DNA from: Astragalus membranaceus | Taxonomy: Eukaryota; Streptophyta; Magnoliopsida; Fabales; Fabaceae | Direction of reading: 5' to 3' | Assembly: GCA_039519185.1 (NCBI GenBank) | Contig: CM076851.1 | Coordinates: 46,854,751-46,918,750, forward strand | Length of the DNA stretch: 64,000 nucleotides | In this document: positions 45,990 to 57,941 of the stretch, piece after piece | How positions within the stretch are numbered: the first letter of the stretch is position 1 | Layout of the letters: each line of letters begins with the position of its first letter | The notes under the pieces: model-generated | Database searches by the model: none | The model's input: only the letters and a program-made list of their open reading frames with translations | Told to the model about the DNA's origin: nothing | Position numbers and translations under genes: made by a program

Positions 45990-47264
45990 TGTTAAGAATT
46001 CAGCAAGTGTACTGAAAACGTTGCAAATAATAATTTAAACGGTAAGATACCGGTCGGTCCACAGGGATTGTGATTGTAAACAAGGACAAATTGATTAATT
46101 CTTGGATGTGATAGAAAAGGTTGATTTGAAAGATTTGTAACGCGAAGTAAAAAAAAACAGTTGTTTAGAATACGAGAAAAAGCGATTAGGGATTGATTCA
46201 TCCCCCCTTGCCTATCATATGAACCCTTAGCCAATTACGCATCATTTGGTTTAATTATGAGATTCAATTCACCAAAACAGGTTAGGGGCCAATTCCTTGC
46301 CTCAAAACCCCTATTACCCTAAGAGTTACCCTAATTCCTTAGGTGAGTCATGCCAAAGGGTAACGCATTAAGATTAAGAATTTTAACGAATTCACATAGG
46401 CTACCACATATTCCTATGATGATTACTAGCATGTGATCTAAAACATCATATCCGGATAACAAACCCTAATCCCTTAGGTGATTACTATCCCTAAAACATT
46501 ATAATCATCATGTGTGATTAAAAAGCATTAAGCATAGACATCTTAGACAATTCATATCCAAACAAATAATGAAATTAACTTTCAGCAAAGGTTCACATGA
46601 TAGGGTTGGGGAGAGTCATCTCTCCCCAATCAAAAGATTTAGTTACTCATAGAATTGAGATTACAACAAAGAGTAGAGAAAGAGAAAACCATAGTAGATG
46701 ACATAGAGGTCTTCAACAACTTGTTCCCAAGTGAAGAGAGGACTCCAAAATCGCTCCAAAATCGCTTCTCTGGCCCTGGCTTCGCTCCCAATGCATTGTG
46801 CCTCCAAAAACACGCTGAAAAATCCTTAAAACCCTAATTTTCTGAAGTCCATCGCGACGCGACACGAGTCCGTCGCGACGCGATGCTGTTGTAAAGTGAC
46901 TGGTCGCGACGCGACACGTCCAGGTCGCGACGCGATATTGCGCAGAAACAATTCCTCTTCTTTCCATGCTTCCTTCGCGACACGAACCCTCCTGGTCGCG
47001 AAGCGAAATTACTCAGAAACTCAAATCTTCCCAATTGTGCTGCATCTCCGGGCAAGTGTCTGGTTCGCCGAATGATAACACACAAGTTGGAGGTCTTCAA
47101 GTACAATTAGCTCCCAAAAGTGAAGAAATTGCTTACAACAGGACTTCCTACTACAATTATCTAAAACTAGACTAAATCCCCAGATAATGACTATGATACA
47201 ATGAAAATCCTACACAATTGGTCCTAAAAATGCACAACTTACATCATATGATAGAGAGTCAACA
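45990..47264 (-). repeat. 3' LTR of Athila-like family 3
   Basis: 1275 bp with TGTT...AACA ends. The phrase GGTCCACAGGGATTGTGATT near the left matches the ACCCACAGGGATTGGATT of family 1. A CpG-rich cluster of TCGCGACGCGA words lies at 46850-46985. Confidence 0.85.
46850..46990. repeat. TCGCGACGCGA word cluster
   Basis: At least four full copies (46853, 46875, 46904, 46925) and two worn ones (CGCGACACGAA, TCGCGAAGCGA) occur in about 135 bp. The word is self-complementary in its first six bases. It holds an unusually high CpG density for this AT-rich region. Confidence 0.9.
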
Positions 47265-47771
47265 CAACCCCAAACTTAAACTTTTGCTTGTCCTCAAGCA
47301 AACATTCAATTCATACTGTGGCTGTTTTTTCTATTTAGCTGTTACATATGTTACATCAACCTTAAACACATCAGCACATCAACTATCATCATCAACCTAA
47401 TACAGTAACATGACAACTGAATTGGAAACACCGAATCATAAGCAAGCAGCATTCTCAAGTTTTCTCTATTGCACACATCTCACTAGTGTTTCACTCTTGA
47501 GGTGTTTAGGGTATTCACTCACTTCATAATACCTGCATCATCGTTTCATAGGCTTGACAGAGTTCTATATCAATCTATACAGATGACTCGCATACACACT
47601 TTTTGAGGACTTTAAGGGTTATAGCGGGGCTTAGGTAAGGGTGGATAATTTTGGATAAGTAGGTTGCACTTGGAGTTAAGCCTACCTCTCTCTCAGTCAG
47701 TTACACAATCCATTTACTCACCCATTTTTCCCAAAGCATTCAACAAACAAGAGAAGGATTTCATATATAAA

Positions 47772-47778
<7 letters not shown>

Positions 47779-47824
<46 letters not shown>

Positions 47825-47831
47825 ATATATT
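47779..47831. repeat. (TA)n microsatellite
   Basis: About 23 TA units followed by T- and A-rich sequence, in the untranslated part of Athila-like family 3. Confidence 0.95.
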
Positions 47832-49599
47832 TTTTTTTTATTTTCTTTCTATATATATTTTTTTTCATTTTGATTTTATCCTTCTCTTGTATACCACCCC
47901 AAACTTAGCATGTTGCTATTCCCCGAGCAACCCCAAACTTAGAATTTTCCCCACTCTCACAGCTTTTGTTACCTAACTCCAAGTTAAAGAAAAACTAGGC
48001 TATGAAGTTTAGAAAAAAACATTATAAACATTCACAATAGGCTCAGAGGGGCTAGCAGAGGATAAACATTAGTTAGGTGTGGTTTGAAAGGCTCAAGGGT
48101 GCCAACAGAAATGCCTCAGTGTGTATGAAAATCAAATGCAAGACAATTAAGTACAATGTCAAGTTCTGCAGACTAATGCAGGCAAGGAATACACACAATA
48201 TATAAGAAGGTGTTTAGGCTCAAACCTCACAGTTGGGATTGTAGAGATGAAACTTGAGAGATGTTGCTCACAGATGATAAAGTACTTCCGCAACTTTTGT
48301 CATGACTACTGCTATTACTTGATGATAATACTTGACGTGCGAGTGCTCAAAAGGAAAAATGTACACATGTGGAGCCAAATGCCACACATCATCATCATTG
48401 AAGCTGCTTTAACAAAAAGAGAATAGGGTAGTGGTGCCTCAATATCACAGAGTAAGTTATAATAATAAGTACAGACCAAAGTGCAAAATATAGTCAGAAT
48501 GGGGTACAATAAAGTACTAACAAATGGTAAGTGGCTCTCACCAGTGGGTTGCCTCCCACTAAGCGCTTCTTTAACGTCACTAGCTTGACGGTTGTCAGAG
48601 GATGACTCAGTCTGGCTCAGGTGGAGAACTCAGCCTCTCCAATGCCTCTTTAAATTCTTCTTGGGTACTATAACACCCTAAAATTATTTAATTAATTTAT
48701 TTAATTAAGTAATTGGGGATTTAAATTAAATTATTTGACGAAATTTAATTAATTAGAATTTATGCTAATATGTGTAGGAAGTATTAGAAAGTGGAGGTGC
48801 CGAACCAAATGGACTTGGGCCTAAGTGAGAAGCCCAAGCCCATTATTCTTGTCATATGCGAAGTAGCTAGGCTAGTTGGAGGCTAGGGTTTTGTGGCAAT
48901 TCGCAAATTGGAGAGCTAGAGAGTGAGGGAAAGGGCGCCGTAAGGAGAAGAGAAGTAGAGGAGAGAAGTCGCACCCAAGGAAGAGCAAGGAACGTGATTT
49001 TGTTGCTGTGGTCCTGTACGTGACTATCTCCGGAGCCTCCGTTCTTCAATTTCGAGGTTAGGGGAGCTCTATCATTCTATTTAATAAATTATATGATGGG
49101 TCCTAGATCTAAGGTTTCTACTAGATCCATGATGCTCTTGATGTTCTTTTGCGTTCTTGATGTTCTTTTGCGTTCTTGATGTTCTTTTGCGTTCTTGATG
49201 TCCATGAATGTTAACTTTCATATATATCAATCATGAGTTTATGCGAATTGATTTATTGCTTGGTTTTGATTTATGAATTTGCATTATTGATGGTGTTATG
49301 CGTATGTGATGAGAGATATGATGTTGATCTATGTGTTGATTTGTTGGAAGTGAAGTCGCATGAGGGTTGTAGAGGTTTTGGGCGCCTAGGGCGCCATGAT
49401 GATGTTAGTGCTCCAAAGGAATTTTATCAATTGATTAAATTAAGCGTTATTTTGGGTGTTGAGAATTATAAGGTTTTTATGAGTTAAATTGCTAAAAAAT
49501 CAGTTTTTAGTATTTTGAAAATTTGCTGGAAAAATGGTGATTTTCAGTTTTAGTGTTGAAAAAATTGTTAGACAAAACTCTGGGTGTGCTGCTGTTTTT

Positions 49600-49885
49600 C
49601 TGGGCGCTAAGCGCCTGTGCTGGGCGCTGGGCGCCTGATGGCGTGTGTGCTGCGCGTTTGTGCGCGCCTGGGCGCTAGGCGCCCGTGTTGTGTTGTGATG
49701 TGTGTGTGTGCGCGCCTGGGCGCTGGGCGCCTGTGGCGTGCGTGTTGCCTGTTGTGTTGCGCTGTGTTGCGCGTTGTTGCCCTGGGCGCATGGCGCCCGT
49801 GTTGTGTTGCGTTGTCTTGCGCGCCTGGGCGCTGGGCGCCAGTGCACGTGTTGCCTGGTTGCCTGGGCGCCTAAGGCGCCTGTTC
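49600..49885. repeat. GGGCGCTGGGCGCC word cluster
   Basis: About eight copies of GGGCGCTNGGCGCC or close variants, linked by TGTG-rich spacers. The core GGCGCC is a perfect palindrome. The start of the same cluster is visible in the 3' LTR at 63903. Confidence 0.9.
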
Positions 49886-50780
49886 CCAGGATGTTGCCTG
49901 ATTTTCCCCAAAATTATTTTTATCATAACTTTTGACTCAGACGTCCGTTTCGAACGATTCAAAAAGTGTCGTGAAGCTCTTTACGTTGTCTATCTATGGG
50001 TCTAATTTTTAAAATGAAAAATTGTTATTTTCTGATTGCTTGTGGGAGCCCAAGTGGCCGTCCCCGGTGATCGTCCCAGTGACATTGAAAAATGATATGA
50101 AGCTCTTTAAAAATCCCTTTTGGTGTATAAACAACAGTTTTAGCGAAGTAATGTCAAAAATGATGATTTTGACGATGATGCTCTCGGGGCTAGTTAAATG
50201 ACTGTTTTGCCCTTAGTGGCTATTTATTATTAGTTATGACGTGTAAAAGACTGTTTTGCCCCTAGTGGCCAAAGTTGTAGATAATGATGTGTAAATGACG
50301 AGGATGCCCTTAGTGGTTAGTCAAATGACGTTTTTGCCCTCAGTGGTTATGGTTCAAGTTGATTGATGTTTATGTGTGAGTGTCGATGAAAAACCAGTGA
50401 CGTTTGGGGCCCGAAGGGCTAAGTGATGTTAAGGTCTAAATGGCCTAGTGACGTTGTGTGCTGAATTGTGAATTTGACAGGTGCTGTGCTCTTTGCGAGC
50501 AAAACCGGTAAGTGACGGGTCACATTGTTGACTATGATCTGAGTAATTGTGTGATTGTGTGTTGTGAGTGGTGCATGTCATAGTGTCTCATGCCCATATG
50601 CATACAACCCGTGACGTTTTGAGGCCTGAGTGGCTAAGTGATGATGAGGCCTGAGTGGCTAAGCGACGTTTTGTAAAAAGGTACCTTCATGCATATACCC
50701 GCGAGTGGGTTGCATTTCATAAATCTATATGACATGAGATGAGTTATTGTAAGTCATGTGAATGGTGACTGTGATGTGAT

Positions 50781-52029
50781 TGATCAGCTGTCGTACGCGG
50801 GTCAAAATATTTGAAAAGGATTAAGAATGTAGTACAAGGTGAGAAACCTTGGTCGTCTCACAAGGATCTCTAATACTAAGATTTCCAGAATCAGGAACAA
50901 AATTAACAATAAAATAGGGGGGTCTGTTTACGAAGAAAACGATTTGTGTTTGAGGTGTTTAACAATCTTAAAGTGACAATCGATTCACCGATTTGCGGCT
51001 ACGCGTCTCGGATTTATCATTGGTTCCAAATATTCGTGCAAGACTCGTTCAAGGTTTCAGTTCTTGATTGATAATAAACTAATCAAGCAAGCGTCAATTA
51101 GTTTAAACGAATTCGCACCATTTTAAAAGCAAGCGTCAAAACAACGTGTTCAATCAATCATGATGGTGAACAAGCGCCACTAAACACAATCAATATCATA
51201 ACTGAATTCAATCAATCCTCTATCAATTCCTACTCGAATTAAATAAAACAAGCAATTAAATAACCCGAATAGTTAAGAGTTGCGAAAAACAGATTCACAT
51301 ATATAAACAAGCGTCATATATAAACGATTCGCGTATTGCAAATAAGCGTAATCTGGGTAATTAAGCATCACACAAAGACGAAAATTTGTAAACAAAGAAT
51401 TCAAATGTGGAATTGATAGAGAAGAAAGAACTGAAAACTAAAAACGAAATAAACGAATTAACATTAGACACCGAACCTCAAAATCCGCAGACGAGAGCCT
51501 TTCACCGATGAATCAACTTAGGAATTTAGGCTTCCATGGAGGCTAGAGCACAAAAGTTTTGTAAAGTATATGATAATGCGTAAGATAGATAAAACGGCTG
51601 CTGACCAGCCAAATCTATAAGACTAAAACGAAATACCTAATCACTAAATGGGCTATTGGATAAAAGCCCGTTAACAAATTAATATTCGGTCCAAAACCCG
51701 TTTTACACAGTACTGCTTCGGTAATTCGCAGTTTTCACCTTAAATACTTCAGAACTGGGTTTCGAGCTCAACAGAAGAATTGTAGCTCTGTTCCTTAGCT
51801 TTCCAACGCATGCTCGCATGCCTCAATCGGATAACCACAGACAACGTTATGACCTTCAGAGTAGATAGGGGTCAATATGCAATAAAACAAGAATTAATCG
51901 TGAAATTACTATATTGCTCAAATAAGACCCAAAATCTAGAAACGCGCTAAGACTTAAATATTAGACACAGAACACAATCAAAAATACCAAGTGCAAAGCT
52001 ATAAAGAGTGCATTAAAATGCACTGATCA
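50781..52029 (-). repeat. 3' LTR of Athila-like family 2
   Basis: 1249 bp. Compared with 56692-57941 I find roughly a dozen differences, for example CTGTCG/CGGTCG near the start and TGCTCGCATG/TGCTCGCACG near the end. Confidence 0.95.
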
Positions 52030-53458
52030 AATTCCCCCACACTTAAGCTTTTGCACTCCGGGCAAAACACACAAAACAAGACACGAAAACAATGCATGAG
52101 TTTCCAATGAACCCAAAGAATGCAAAGTCATAAGAGAAATACTTTTCCTAGGCTTCAAGGAGAACGACAATCAAAGACTGCACTTAATTACAATCAAGGC
52201 AAAGAAGATGATAGAGCACTAGAGAGTGAATCATAAGTGATGAGTCCTCACAGGATATGTATAAGTAATGCTCTCAATCACTCAAGTGTCTAGGCTTGTG
52301 TTTACTCTCATATATATATAATAAGCACATCAATGAAAGCTAGCACTACCATATGCTTGACAAGCTTCTGACATCCACACTTAAGAACACATGCACATAA
52401 GATCAAAAGGTCTTTATAAGGGTTGTAATGGGGCCAAGGTCAATGTGGGATAATCCTAAGGGGGAACTAGGCTAAAAAGAATCAAAGAGGATAAAGAAGC
52501 CATGAAAATCAATTGTAAAGTGAGCATAAGAGTATCCAACTTCAACAACATATGACTAACTTCTCTATTTTGATACTTCTCCCCATAACTCTCTTCACAC
52601 AACATTCGCTCTTCTTGATACAAAAATAAAAAGATACACTTCTTTTTTTTTCTTTTCTTTTTGCTTTTTTTTCATTTTTTCTTCTTTTTTTTTTCTTTTT
52701 GGGGAATATTTTTCTATACAAATTTACTTGCCAAAATTTTGATTGAGAACCCAAGAACTAACCCAAGTGAGAACCACAATTTGAACACTCCCACACTTAT
52801 GGATTTGACAATTTTCGGATCAAAGCTCCTTCACCCCCTAAGATTGGGTAATAACATTGTTTTTCACTTTTGGGCTTGTAATGAGCTATAAAACAAAGAA
52901 TGGGATAAAAAGGCTCAAAGGGGCTTACACAAAGGGATAAATTTAGGGTAGGCTTATTTGGCTAGTGGCTAAAAAAACAGAATTGCCTAGATCATTTCAA
53001 ACATGCATGTGACAAGTGTTTCAACAAGAATCAAGTCAAGTTCTAGAGTAACTAACAAACATGAGTGAGTCACACACAAGAAATGAGAGAATGACAAAAT
53101 GTAGTCCATCTAAAAAGAGGCTTAATTCTCACCAGGGACACCTGACTATCACAGATGATGCAAAATTTAGTGCTCACATCGAACTTATTATACCAAGAGC
53201 AACAAGGAATCAATCAAGTCATGTCAAAACACCTATGGTCCTAGAATAGTAAAATCACTCACAACTTGTACAAACCAATAACTCATGGAAAAACATGCTA
53301 AAATAACAATTTTTTGTTTTTTTTTCTTTGAAGGAAAACTGGAAAAAAAAATTACAAACTACTAAGCTACTAAAAGACACCCCCCACACTTAAATCAGAC
53401 ATTGTCCTCAATGAAAACAACAAACATAAAATAAGAGTAAGGAGGAGGGACTCCCTGG
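52030..53458 (-). other. 3' untranslated region of Athila-like family 2
   Basis: No coding domain was recognised. It starts with the polypurine tract. There are T-rich runs near 52640-52700 and A-rich stretches near 53340. The phrase CCCCACACTTAAATCAGACA at 53382 echoes the polypurine tract region. Short open frames here lack family signatures. Confidence 0.7.
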
Positions 53459-56206
53459 TCAAACTTCAGTGTAGGTGGGATGTTCCAATGAGAGTTCTCT
53501 TATGGTTGCATCTTCAGTTGCGGAACTCTCATGGAATAACTTGAGGCGCTTTCCATCGACTTTGAAAACTTTGTTTGTCGCCTCACTTTTTATTTCCACT
53601 ACACCATGAGGAAAAATGTTAGTAATAACAAAAGGACCAATCCACTTGGATCGATGTTTCCCAACAATAATTTTCAGGCGGGGTCTGAACCATAAAACTC
53701 TATGCCCAATGGAGAACTCCTTTCTGGAAATCAACTTATCATGCTTAGCTTTCCACACTTTCTTGGCAGGAATGCCCGCCAAGGTTAGACCAATGTTGTT
53801 CATGTGTTTCCTTAGGATTGGCGGCTTCTCTTTTAGTTCAGATTTAAACCCTGCTATATTAGCCTCATGAAGCTTCCCACTCCCCTGTGAATATGCATAA
53901 TTAAATTTTCTATGGGGTGGTTCAAGCTCTAAAACAAATGGCTGCTCAATGGTAGCAGCAGCTACATCCACAACATCAGCTATAGGAAGTGTGTCAACCT
54001 GTAAAGTATCAACCAAACCATCAAGCAATTCAATTTTGCAAAGGGAATTCTCTTCCATGGGGTGTTTCTTAGCATTAAAGATGCTAAATTTTTCAGTGGT
54101 ATCACCAAATTCCATGGAAAGAGTCCCTGCATGTACATCAATTTTAGTTTTTGCAGTCCTCAAGAAAGGCCTGCCTAAAATGATAGGTGACCTGCTGGAC
54201 TTAGTTTCTTCCTCCATGTCTAGAATGTAAAAATCTGCAGGAAAAATCAAATCATTAACTTTAACAAGAACATCCTCAATCAATCCAGCAGGTCGAGCAT
54301 TACTCCTATTTTCTAGTTGGATGGTAACACCTGTTTCCTGCAAAGGTCCAAGAGCAAGAGAGTTAAAAATAGATGTGGGCATTACATTGATTGAAGCTCC
54401 TAGATCTAGCATGGCATTGTCAAATTGACTATTTCCTATGGTACATGGGATGGAGAAGGTTCCTGGATCATTGCACTTTTGAGGCATGGGCAACATGAGG
54501 GCTGAAACATTATACCCCACATTGACTTTTTCAGTTCCTTTCAGCCTTCTCATTCTCTTGTGTGTGCACAACTCTTTCAGAAATCTGGCATATTTTGGAA
54601 TCTTCTTGATTGCCTCAAGGAGGGGAATATTGACTTCCACCTTCCTAAAAGTATCTAAGATCTCACTGTCCCTATCCGCCTCATCTTGTTTTTTAGTACT
54701 CATTGCTCTATGAGGGAAAGGGAGTGGTATTTCTTGTTCATCAGAAACATGTTCAGGTGCCTTATTATTCTTCAAAATAGTAGTTTCAGGCACCTTTGAG
54801 GTGTCAACAGCCTTCCCAGATCTCAATGTGATAGCACTAACATTGGGGTTTGGTGCTTTTGGATTAACAACTGCTTGAGCAGGCAATTGGTTTGACCCTC
54901 TGGCTTGCATCTGATTAATTGTGGTAGCTAGTTGTCCCTCTTGTGTCTGTAAATTCCGAATTGAGGAATCTATTCTCTGTTGGAACTGGAGATTCTGGGC
55001 AGCCATCTGCTTAACTAGATCATCTAATGAAGGTTCAGGCCTGGTAGCAACTTGTGATGGATTAACTTGCTGCTTGGGTTGTTGTTGTTGTGCAGCTGGA
55101 TTTCCCCATCTAAGGTTTGGATGATTCCTCCAGCTTGGGTGGTACCTGTTAGAAGACAAATCAACATTGGCTTGAGGGTTAAATATATTAGCTGCATATG
55201 CTTGAGGGGTATCAGCATTAGGATCCTCTTGCAGCGTAGGACAAGAATCTGTGGGGTGCTCTGTAGAGGTGCAAATACCGCAAACCCTTGCTGTCTGACC
55301 TGTTGCCAATTTTTTTACCAAAATCGTGAGTTCATCCAACCTGTTCTCTAAGCTCTTATGATTATTAGCATGTATCTCATTTACTCCCCTTGTTAGAAGT
55401 GCAGAGTTGCTTCTGGTTGTGAATTGTTGGGAGTTAGTGGACATATTTTCTATTAAAGCTCTTGCATCTGCTGGGGTCTTCTCTACAAGTGCACCTCCAC
55501 TAGCAGCATCCATGATATTACGGTCCATGGGTAGTAACCCTTCATAAAAGTACTGAATGAGCAATTGTTCAGAGATCTGGTGGTGAGGGCAGCTTGCGCA
55601 CAATTTTTTGAATCTTTCCCAGTATTCATGTAGAGACTCAGTGGAGTTTTGTGTGATACCACATATCTCTTTTCTGATTGAAGCAGCTCTGGATGCGGGA
55701 AAGAACTTCTCTAGGAACAACTTTTTCAAGTCATTCCAATTTTCAAGAGAACCTGGTTGGAGGTAATACAACCAATCCTTGGCTGCATCTTGGAGTGAGA
55801 AGGGAAAGGCCCTTAGTTTAATGTGTTCCTCTGGAATTCCTTGGGGCTTCATGGTTGAGCACACTATGTGGAACTCCTTGAGATGTTTGTGTGGATCATC
55901 ACCTGCAAGACCATTAAACTTTGGCAACAAGTGTATTAAACCAGATTTCAATTCAAAAGGAACATCAACATCAGGATAATTAATACATAGAGCATTGTAA
56001 GTGACATCAGGTGTAGCAAGTTCCCTAAGGGTTCTACCAGCCATGTTGACAGAATCAAGATCAGAATCAAGTTCAAAAAGATTATGGCTAAAGATGTTAT
56101 CACTATCACTACCAATATCCTCTATATGCTCCCTAAGTCTACGATGTATTGTTCTCTCAATTTCAGGGTCAAAGGGATGCAAATTAACAGTATTAGACCT
56201 GGTCAT
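53459..56206 (-). CDS. Gag-protease polyprotein with integrase C-terminal tail, intact
   Basis: One open frame of 915 codons from an ATG at 56204-56206 (MTRSNTVNLHP, a typical Athila gag start; an upstream ATG at 56257 would add 17 residues). Order: Arg-rich N-terminus; the gag capsid (about residues 75-260, with NDLKKLFLEKFFPASR); a CCHC knuckle CGICTSTEHPTDSC (about residue 308); a linker rich in Gln; aspartic protease (about 580-690, LDLGASINVMP and ILGRPFL); a linker; and the region behind the integrase core (about 800-890, FSIGHRVLWFRPRLK and GPFVITNIFPHGVVEI). It would form and mature the particle that packages the element RNA. RT, RNase H and integrase catalytic motifs are lacking between protease and tail. 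The intact frame shows that the protein is, or recently was, used. Confidence 0.93.
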   Translation of the reverse strand: MTRSNTVNLHPFDPEIERTIHRRLREHIEDIGSDSDNIFSHNLFELDSDLDSVNMAGRTLRELATPDVTYNALCINYPDVDVPFELKSGLIHLLPKFNGLAGDDPHKHLKEFHIVCSTMKPQGIPEEHIKLRAFPFSLQDAAKDWLYYLQPGSLENWNDLKKLFLEKFFPASRAASIRKEICGITQNSTESLHEYWERFKKLCASCPHHQISEQLLIQYFYEGLLPMDRNIMDAASGGALVEKTPADARALIENMSTNSQQFTTRSNSALLTRGVNEIHANNHKSLENRLDELTILVKKLATGQTARVCGICTSTEHPTDSCPTLQEDPNADTPQAYAANIFNPQANVDLSSNRYHPSWRNHPNLRWGNPAAQQQQPKQQVNPSQVATRPEPSLDDLVKQMAAQNLQFQQRIDSSIRNLQTQEGQLATTINQMQARGSNQLPAQAVVNPKAPNPNVSAITLRSGKAVDTSKVPETTILKNNKAPEHVSDEQEIPLPFPHRAMSTKKQDEADRDSEILDTFRKVEVNIPLLEAIKKIPKYARFLKELCTHKRMRRLKGTEKVNVGYNVSALMLPMPQKCNDPGTFSIPCTIGNSQFDNAMLDLGASINVMPTSIFNSLALGPLQETGVTIQLENRSNARPAGLIEDVLVKVNDLIFPADFYILDMEEETKSSRSPIILGRPFLRTAKTKIDVHAGTLSMEFGDTTEKFSIFNAKKHPMEENSLCKIELLDGLVDTLQVDTLPIADVVDVAAATIEQPFVLELEPPHRKFNYAYSQGSGKLHEANIAGFKSELKEKPPILRKHMNNIGLTLAGIPAKKVWKAKHDKLISRKEFSIGHRVLWFRPRLKIIVGKHRSKWIGPFVITNIFPHGVVEIKSEATNKVFKVDGKRLKLFHESSATEDATIRELSLEHPTYTEV

Positions 56207-56257
56207 GCACCATATGTAACAAGAAGTGAGAAAATGCAACAATTCTAGAAATACCAA

Positions 56258-56670
56258 CTATGTCCTAATGCTAAAATGAATGCATAAAATAGAAAACGAA
56301 TCAAATCTAACCAAAAATATTTAAAAACAGTACTAAAAATCTAAATAAATCTAAAGAAAGATATGCAAAATTTTTTTGGATTTTTTTGGAGATATGAAAA
56401 ATTAAAACAATTACTTAAAAATAGAAAACGAACGAATTTGAGATTTTTACGCTACAGCTCCCATTTATGGGAGTCCCATTCTTTGATTTATTTCTGATTT
56501 TCTGACAAAATTTCGGAGCAATCAGAGAAAATCTCCTGAAAACCGTTTTTTCACCTAATTAGAGACAACACAGAACGGGGCTGAAACCAACAGAACCTGC
56601 AAGGCAACAAAACTCAAAAACAAATGTTAGTGGTTAGTGAGTCCTGAAGTTGGTAATCCCTAATAAGAGA
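56258..56670 (-). other. 5' leader of Athila-like family 2
   Basis: Untranslated leader between the primer site and gag. AT-rich; no open frame of note. Packaging signals would be expected here. Confidence 0.6.
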
Positions 56671-56688
56671 TCCCCGGCAACGGCGCCA
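56671..56688 (-). other. Primer binding site, tRNA-Asp type
   Basis: On the minus strand TGGCGCCGTTGCCGGGGA follows three bases after the LTR end. It is complementary to the 3' end of tRNA-Asp as I recall it, which Athila-type elements use. Confidence 0.85.
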
Positions 56689-56691
56689 ATT

Positions 56692-57941
56692 TGATCAGCG
56701 GTCGTACGCGGGTCAAAATATTTGAAAAGGATTAAGAATGTAGTACAAGGTGAGAAACCTTGGTCGTCTCACAAGGATCTCTAATACTAAGATTTCCAGA
56801 ATCAGGAACAAAATTAACAATAAAATAGGGGGGGTTTGTTTATGAAGAAAACGATTTGTGTTTGAGGTGTTTAACAATCTTAAAGTGACAATCGATTCAC
56901 CGATTTGCGGCTACGCGTCTCGGATTTATCATTGGTTCCAAATATTCGTGCAAGACTCGTTCAAGGTTTCAGTTCTTGATTGATAATAAACTAATCAAGC
57001 AAGCGTCAATTAGTTTAAACGAATTCGCACCGTTTTAAAGCAAGCGTCAAAACAACGTGTTCAATCAATCATGATGGTGAACAAGCGCCACTAAACACAA
57101 TCAATATCATAACTGAATTCAATCAATCCTCTATCAATTCCTACTCGAATTAAATAAAGCAAGCGATTAAATAACCCGAATAGTTAAGAGTTGCGAAAAA
57201 CAGATTCACATATATAAACAAGCGTCATATATAAACGATTCGCGTATTGCAAATAAGCGTAATCTGGGTAATTAAGCATCACACAAAGACGAAAATTTGC
57301 AAACAAAGAATTCAAATGTGGAATTGATAGAGAAGAAAGAACTGAAAACTAAAAACGAAATAAACGAATTAACATTAGACACCGAACCTCAAAATCCGCA
57401 GACGAGAGCCTTTCACCGATGAATCAACTTAGGAATTTAGGCTTCCATGGAGGCTAGAGCACAAAAGTTTTGTAAAGTATATGATAATGCGTAAGATAGA
57501 TAAAACGGCTGCTGACCAGCCAAATCTATAAGACTAAAACGAAATACCTAATCACTAAATGGGCTATTGGATAAAAGCCCTGTTAACAAATTAATATTCG
57601 GTCCAAAACCCGTTTTACACAGTACTGCTTCGGTAATTCGCAGTTTTCACCTTCAATACTTCAGAACTGGGTTTCGAGCTCAACAGAAGAATTGTAGCTC
57701 TGTTCCTTAGCTTTCCAACGCATGCTCGCACGCCTCAATCGGATAACCACAGACAACGTTATGACCTTCAGAGTAGATAGGGGTCAATATGCAATAAAAC
57801 AAGAATTAATCGTGAAATTACTATATTGCTCAAATAAGACCCAAAATCTAGAAACGCGCTAAGACTTAAATATTAGACACAGAACACAATCAAAAATACC
57901 AAGTGCAAAGCTATAAAGAGTGCATTAAAATGCACTGATCA
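56692..57941 (-). repeat. 5' LTR of Athila-like family 2
   Basis: 1250 bp. The end joins the GTGAT duplication and the remaining part of the chromovirus LTR. Confidence 0.95.

Larger units (their letters stand above)
45990..48668 (-). mobile_element. Athila-like element (family 3), left half
   Basis: It inserted into the copia RT at 45989; CATAC (45985-45989) is the expected duplication. The LTR 45990-47264 starts TGTTAAG and ends GAGTCAACA. The purine tract (rc GTTTAAGTTTGGGGTTG) and GCTTGTCCTCAAG follow, then untranslated DNA with the GGTTGCCTCCCACTAAGCGC phrase at 48548, shared with family 1. The element is cut at 48668 by a chromovirus. The rest should lie beyond the window. No coding domain is in view. 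Confidence 0.8.
50781..57941 (-). mobile_element. Young Athila-like element without polymerase (family 2)
   Basis: Duplication GTGAT flanks both sides (50776-50780 and 57942-57946). LTRs 50781-52029 and 56692-57941 share TGATCAG...CTGATCA ends and are about 99% identical by eye. A perfect primer site for tRNA-Asp type (56671-56688) and a purine tract beside 52030 (rc AGTGTGGGGGAATT) are present. The interior has one intact reading frame for gag, protease and an integrase tail. RT, RNase H and the integrase core are absent. It must rely on a relative for reverse transcription and integration, yet it moved recently. Confidence 0.94.

Noticed and set aside
49500..49962. Overlapping frames rich in Arg, Ala and Cys
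   Set aside because: Produced by the GGGCGC word cluster in the chromovirus LTR.
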